From assembly GCA_963931865.1 (NCBI GenBank), contig OZ007505.1, positions 11,501,601 through 11,565,600 on the forward strand: 64,000 nucleotides of DNA, given 5' to 3'. The notes beneath the pieces were generated by a model. That model had not been told where the DNA came from and did no database searches. It saw only the letters and a program-made list of their open reading frames with translations. A program made the translations under genes and the position numbers. Of the stretch, positions 59,106 through 64,000 are shown piece by piece. The stretch's first letter is position 1; each line of letters starts with the position of its first letter. Source of the DNA: Axinella damicornis (Eukaryota > Porifera > Demospongiae > Axinellida > Axinellidae).

Positions 59106-61179
59106 GCCGGGGGTTGGTTAGTCATCCCGAGATAATCCTGGGACAGCTGGTGTAACTCCGGTATTCTGGGATACTCTGACAAAGGGGTCCTATGGGTTGG
59201 GTAATTGGCCTGGGGACTGCTGGTGCAACTCCAGTGTTCTGGGATACTCGGACAAAGGGGTCCTATGGTTTGGGTAGTTGTCCCGGGATAATCCCGTGAC
59301 TGCTGGTGCACTGAAGCTTTTACAATGTGACTTGCCCCAATCAGACCACCTTGTGGTCAGGTCACAAACCGCTTAATTACCATTTCTCATTGATAGGCTG
59401 GTGACTATTATTCTCGCTGGAATAATACGCAGTACTGAAAAATTCTGGAAGTTTACAAAGTGAGCCATGTGCTAATATTAAATTGTTGGAAACTTCCATT
59501 CTGTTACAGTTCAATTGAAGTTTACCCTTCAACTCAAGTTAAATTCAAATGGATTATTGGGTAGGATTTGTTACATACATGACTAACATGTTTCATGTAT
59601 ATTTCTGGCGTGTAATCTCACATGAAGTTTGCTTTGATTGTATATAGCCTTTCAGTGTAACTAAACTTATAGAATATTCGGCCCAATTTTCGGAATAATA
59701 GGCTCTAGCCTACTCATCGGCTATCTTAGGAAGTACTTTTAGTCATCCCAGAGAAAACTGGTCTCTTACCCCGCTGTCCTTCAGTATTGACATGAGCAGT
59801 ACGTGGCACCCTCTCTAGGACGGGTCTACAGTGACACCCTTGCATCAGACATCGTCACATGCAGGGTCTACAGGGGTATCATAATAATGTTTCCTGGACA
59901 GAGTTTACAAGGATATGCTATGCATTTGTAGACCCTACCCTAGCTCAAAGGGAGGTCAGGCCAATAAGTACCACAGTCACAGCTGCGACCGCGCTCGGTC
60001 AACCCCTATACTAAGGAAGTGGTGGAGTCGCTACGCATTCTTCCGTATACTATCGCAAAATCAACGGTCAAAGCAAGACTATCAGCGCAGTCAACAGTCA
60101 AAGCCTCGAAAATCAGCACAGTCAACGGTCAAGCAGTGCAAAAGAGCGGTCAAAGTTTTGACCCGCGGTCGCAGCTGTGACTGCGGAGTCTATATAGGCG
60201 TGACCTCCCCTTGCTAGCTGGACTGTGTCTACAGGTACTGCAAGGGGATGACACCTAAATATTTTAGACCTTGGTTGAAGCTTTGACTATACGAGGGGCA
60301 ACCGCACTCCTGGTAGCAGCTGTTGCAACCAGTTGCAACTTGGTGGAAGCGCAAGCTAGGTATCGCAACTCATTCCAATTAACACAAATGCCACATGGCA
60401 ACTACGCCCAGTCGATTGCTAGCAATGGCAGCCAAAGGGAAGACAAGAAATTGTTAAAGTCCTCACAACTGGGCCACCACGGTGAATTTCAGCATGTAAG
60501 CATCAGTGAACAACAGCGATCATGGGCGTGTGGTCAGAATTTATGTGTGCCTTTCCTAAGAACGGTACTGCCGCCGGAAGTTGGAGAGAGCGCTCAAGCA
60601 ATGGCGGCCAACGTCGGCCAACGGCAAGACAAAAGCGTTCATATCTCCACCACCAAGGTGAGCTTCAGCACCAACTTTTTACGTTCAGGTCAGTGCATGA
60701 TAGCGATCACAGCAGTGCAGTCGGAATCTCGGTAGACAAATCCTAAGTACTCAAACAGTTATATTATCTACGCGGCACAATTTTTCCCCTACCAGGAGTG
60801 CAATTATGGCGTTAACCCCTCTCCACCCGGCCGGTCATGCATACACGTGCTTTGTGGGCCAGGTGGAGTCCAGCGATTGTCGATGTTATGGCCTGCTCAA
60901 TTATATAATCCAAAAAGACTAGTCAAAAGGCATTAGTACCATTTTGGCAGTTGCATCTACAATCAAGGCGTCTTTCGATTGTGGTGGTCACTCCAATATA
61001 AGTGCCGTACTAAGATTTGTGACAAGGTCACAGTCCGTGACCATCCATATACATGCACGGTCAGAATCACCGGCCGGTTGCAGCTCCAAGTTGGAGTTAC
61101 CACCCATAGGTACAGATCACATGGTCGGAGTTGATGGGGGGCAGGTTGGTCTTTTGAGGTGTGGGTTTGCATGTATGGG

Positions 61180-61210
<31 letters not shown>

Positions 61211-63224
61211 ATGGGGGCGTGATAGGTATGTGGAGGTAGAATGGTGTATACATAACCTGTAGACCCTGTCCGTGGAAGTGTGCAGACATGTGTAGACCCT
61301 AGTCCCAGGCTTCTTTCACATAAACTAATGATGGCGACGGATAACAGACTCCTGGTTAAGATGGAGATTCCACAACATAGCAATAACGGTAGACAAGTCT
61401 TTCCTCAAAGAGTCCAACAAGCAAGCCTCATTACGGACCACCCACTCAAGTTGAAAATAAATTGCCCACCCGGCTCTAACCCAAACAAGTCCAAGCTGTT
61501 TTCACCCTTCAAGAGAACCTACCCACCTCCCCCTTGTACCACCTTTCACTCAGAACCTATCTCCTAACAACATTGCTGGATGTGACATCATGAACTCTCA
61601 TGACACGTACCTCAGGTTTTGTGGATTGTAAAATGGTTACACAAAAGGCTCAGGTACGTACATGTAATATTAACTTGGAGTAGCACTCCAACAAGACATG
61701 CACTTACTTTCGAGTCTGCTTCATTTGCTTTTCAACTCCATAGGATCAACACAACGTCAAGTCTCTGATATTAGTAGCGAGATGTACCTCGAAACATTGA
61801 ATAGCAGGTGTGCTTCATTCCCTATTCCATTCCATAGGATTAATAAGGTCAAGTCTTTAAACAACGAGATGTATTTCCGTAACAACATTCATTGAATAGC
61901 AGGTGTGCTTCATTCGCTATTACTCTCCTTAGGATCAATACGGCCGAGTCTCTGATCTTTGAAGAAGATTTCGGAACTCGAGAAAGAGTAGCTTGGGACC
62001 ACCTGTACCTACACTGTAACAACAAATATGCACTTGTAAGTGAGCTGCACTTAATAACACATAACTACGGATGGAACGGCTTTACAAACCACAATTCACA
62101 AAATGAGGGACCGATATCAAGATCACACCCTTGATGAAACACATACAGGAAGGAAGGTTACAGACAGTTCCCATGGAATGCTACGTATTATGCATACAAT
62201 GCGTTTGGGTAAATAGTGATCAGTGGGGATACCTATAAATCGATCGACCCTCTTGTTGCTCCATTCAACATGTCAAACAATATTTTCCATATCATAGCAA
62301 CCACAAAGCCCGGTGAGAGATTGATTAAATCCGCCTGGGTCTGGATTTGAATCTCAAGGTGGGTGGGGGCCGAACGACAGCAATGGTCAACATAGTAATT
62401 TCTAAAGCGCAAATGTACAGGGAAAGCCTGGGAACGAGGCTAGTCCTAACACAGTTGTGACACCATATGCAGAACCTCTAGGTACAAAATTGAGAGCTGA
62501 GACTGGGGTCCCAACCTGTGGCAATCCAAAAACTGTCTGAGACAGTATGACCGCGACCAACCACAGCAGGTGACCATTCTTGCAGGCAAGACATTCAATC
62601 GCGCGGAGGGAGGGGGAAAGAACGTCTGGTCAACATAGTAAGATCTAAAGCGCAAATGCACAGGGAAAGCCTGGGAACGAGGCTAGTCCTAACACAGTTG
62701 TGACACCATATGCAGAACCTCTAGGTACAAAATTGAGAGCTGAGACTGGGGTCCCAACCTGTGGCAATCCAAAAACTGTCTGAGACAGTATGACCGCGAT
62801 CACAGCAGGTGACTATTCTTGCAGGCAAGACATTCAATCGTGCGGAGGGAAGGGGAAAGAACGTCTGGTCACTATAGACAGGTTTCCGTTGCACTGACGA
62901 ATTTAAAATGTGACGTCATATAAAATGTCACAAGTAACACAACTGCAGAGTCTGAATTGCTGTACTACGACATCAGCAATCCACAAGTCAGGCGTTGCAT
63001 GTTGGTTGTGCTGATCGCTTGCAACTGTAACGGACATTAAGCTCAAATTCCGGTTTTTTTTCTATGACAAAGCTACAAATAAAATGTACAAGGACGTGCG
63101 AATAGCAGATATGACTGCTAATGCAGAACTCACACCCTGAACTATGATATCTTAGACCTACAATAGGAGTCACGGAAAACGGAGCTCTCATAGAACATTT
63201 GACATCGCAATCTGAGATAGCTCT

Positions 63225-63476
63225 AGGGGTAGTCGCTCCAATATGTGTCGTACTTAGAGCCGCGACCGGGGTCACAATCTGTGACCATCCAAAAGCTGCC
63301 AATGACCGCGTGACAGCGCTGCTAAATTGCCGGTGACCCTGTGACTGTCGCAAAAATCCACTGTGACTGCGTAACTTTTTGGTAGTATATGGAGTAATAC
63401 GGTAAGCCACACCAACATCCACCGTATACGGGGTCGCAGCTCTAAGTATGGTGCTTATTGGCATGACCACCCCTTG
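63225..63476 (+). mobile_element. A2 copy of GGTCAC-rich MITE 2
   Basis: Counterpart of 19112-19363. Confidence 0.7.
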
Positions 63477-64000
63477 TAGCTTGAGGGCCATCAGAAGGGT
63501 CAGATTTCTGAGCCATCCAATTCAGAGACTGTCACTGGACGGATGAGAGGAGGAACCTTAGCTTCCAGCATGGTGGTAGGGATGCTCCATCCTTCTTGCA
63601 CTTGCGTCTTAGTCTCGCGGGCCAGCCTCTCGTCACACCCACTAAAGGATAATTTACTGTAGTGATCAGCGTTCAAGTACCCCACATGACATAACTATAT
63701 ATCCTCCTTGCAAGGCGCTAGGCTAATAAAGGGGGGGGGGGGGGGAGGGGATTTGGGCGTAAAATGATGTAAATGAATCGCACCTTAGAGAACTTCTGGT
63801 CACCGTAGCCTCGCTGTAGAATTTCTCACGCTCCGTTAGCCACCATTGCTTTGTACTTAACTTGTGTACGGGACATAATACATGCCGACATCCTACACAG
63901 TTATGACGTCACAGACGTGTGCATTAATTGCAGCAAGCCGAAAGCTACTATGGGTGCCTCCTGACAGCTAGCCTGAGCCTGTGTACAAACCTAAAGGACA

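Larger units (their letters stand above)
44383..64000 (+). repeat. Large duplicated tract, copy A2
   Basis: This is the second copy of the 1-20380 tract. It differs from the first copy by four notable events. It lacks the 256-bp hAT-type MITE found at 16799-17054. It lacks 494 bp corresponding to 19497-19990. It has a shorter poly-C tract at about 53762-53803. At about 58237-58811 it carries a different insertion from the one in copy A1 at about 13905-14430. Most reading frames are conserved only because the DNA is nearly identical, so this is not evidence of coding. Confidence 0.95.

Overview
The window looks like nuclear DNA of an animal, most likely a marine invertebrate; a sponge is my guess, but nothing here fixes the phylum. 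The signs are one spliced GT-AG gene, very low coding density, and a landscape crowded with short inverted-repeat transposons (MITEs), minisatellites and poly-G tracts. I see no bacterial operons, rRNA, intact tRNA or CRISPR array.

Layout. (1) Positions 1-20380 and 44383-64000 are two copies, in the same orientation and about 44.4 kb apart, of one roughly 20-kb tract. They are about 99.5% identical over the first 3.4 kb by hand count. The tract contains no convincing complete gene. It holds MITEs of several superfamilies (8-bp, 9-bp and TA target duplications), two fold-back minisatellites and several tandem arrays. The copies differ at clean insertion/deletion sites. (2) Positions 20380-44382 occur once. 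In this part, a 3.7-kb repeat occurs twice: uninterrupted at 32014-35744, and split by a 5.03-kb transposon at 22235-30995. (3) Positions 36-44 kb hold a (GT)n plus 30-bp VNTR repeat family, a 1.77-kb transposon with palindromic ends, and a fold-back insertion.

The one well-supported gene, 26262-30014, lies in the 5.03-kb element (25407-30436). It has three exons and encodes about 1,094 residues. A Mutator-like transposase region, with Cys pairs and two acidic catalytic candidates, is joined to a C-terminal YqaJ/lambda-exonuclease-type nuclease. The uninterrupted paralogue at 32014-35744 shows the pre-insertion (or restored) site and places the element ends at GGTTACGGG inverted repeats. No target-site duplication is visible, which is unexpected for a Mutator-type transposase. 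A separate 308-bp MITE with a 9-bp target duplication sits inside intron 1 of this gene.

In and next to the element are short minus-strand stretches that look like first exons: an ATG, an open frame, then a consensus GTAAG or GTAGG donor. They could be captured gene starts or relics of a second element gene. Everything else is best read as repetitive or degenerate sequence.
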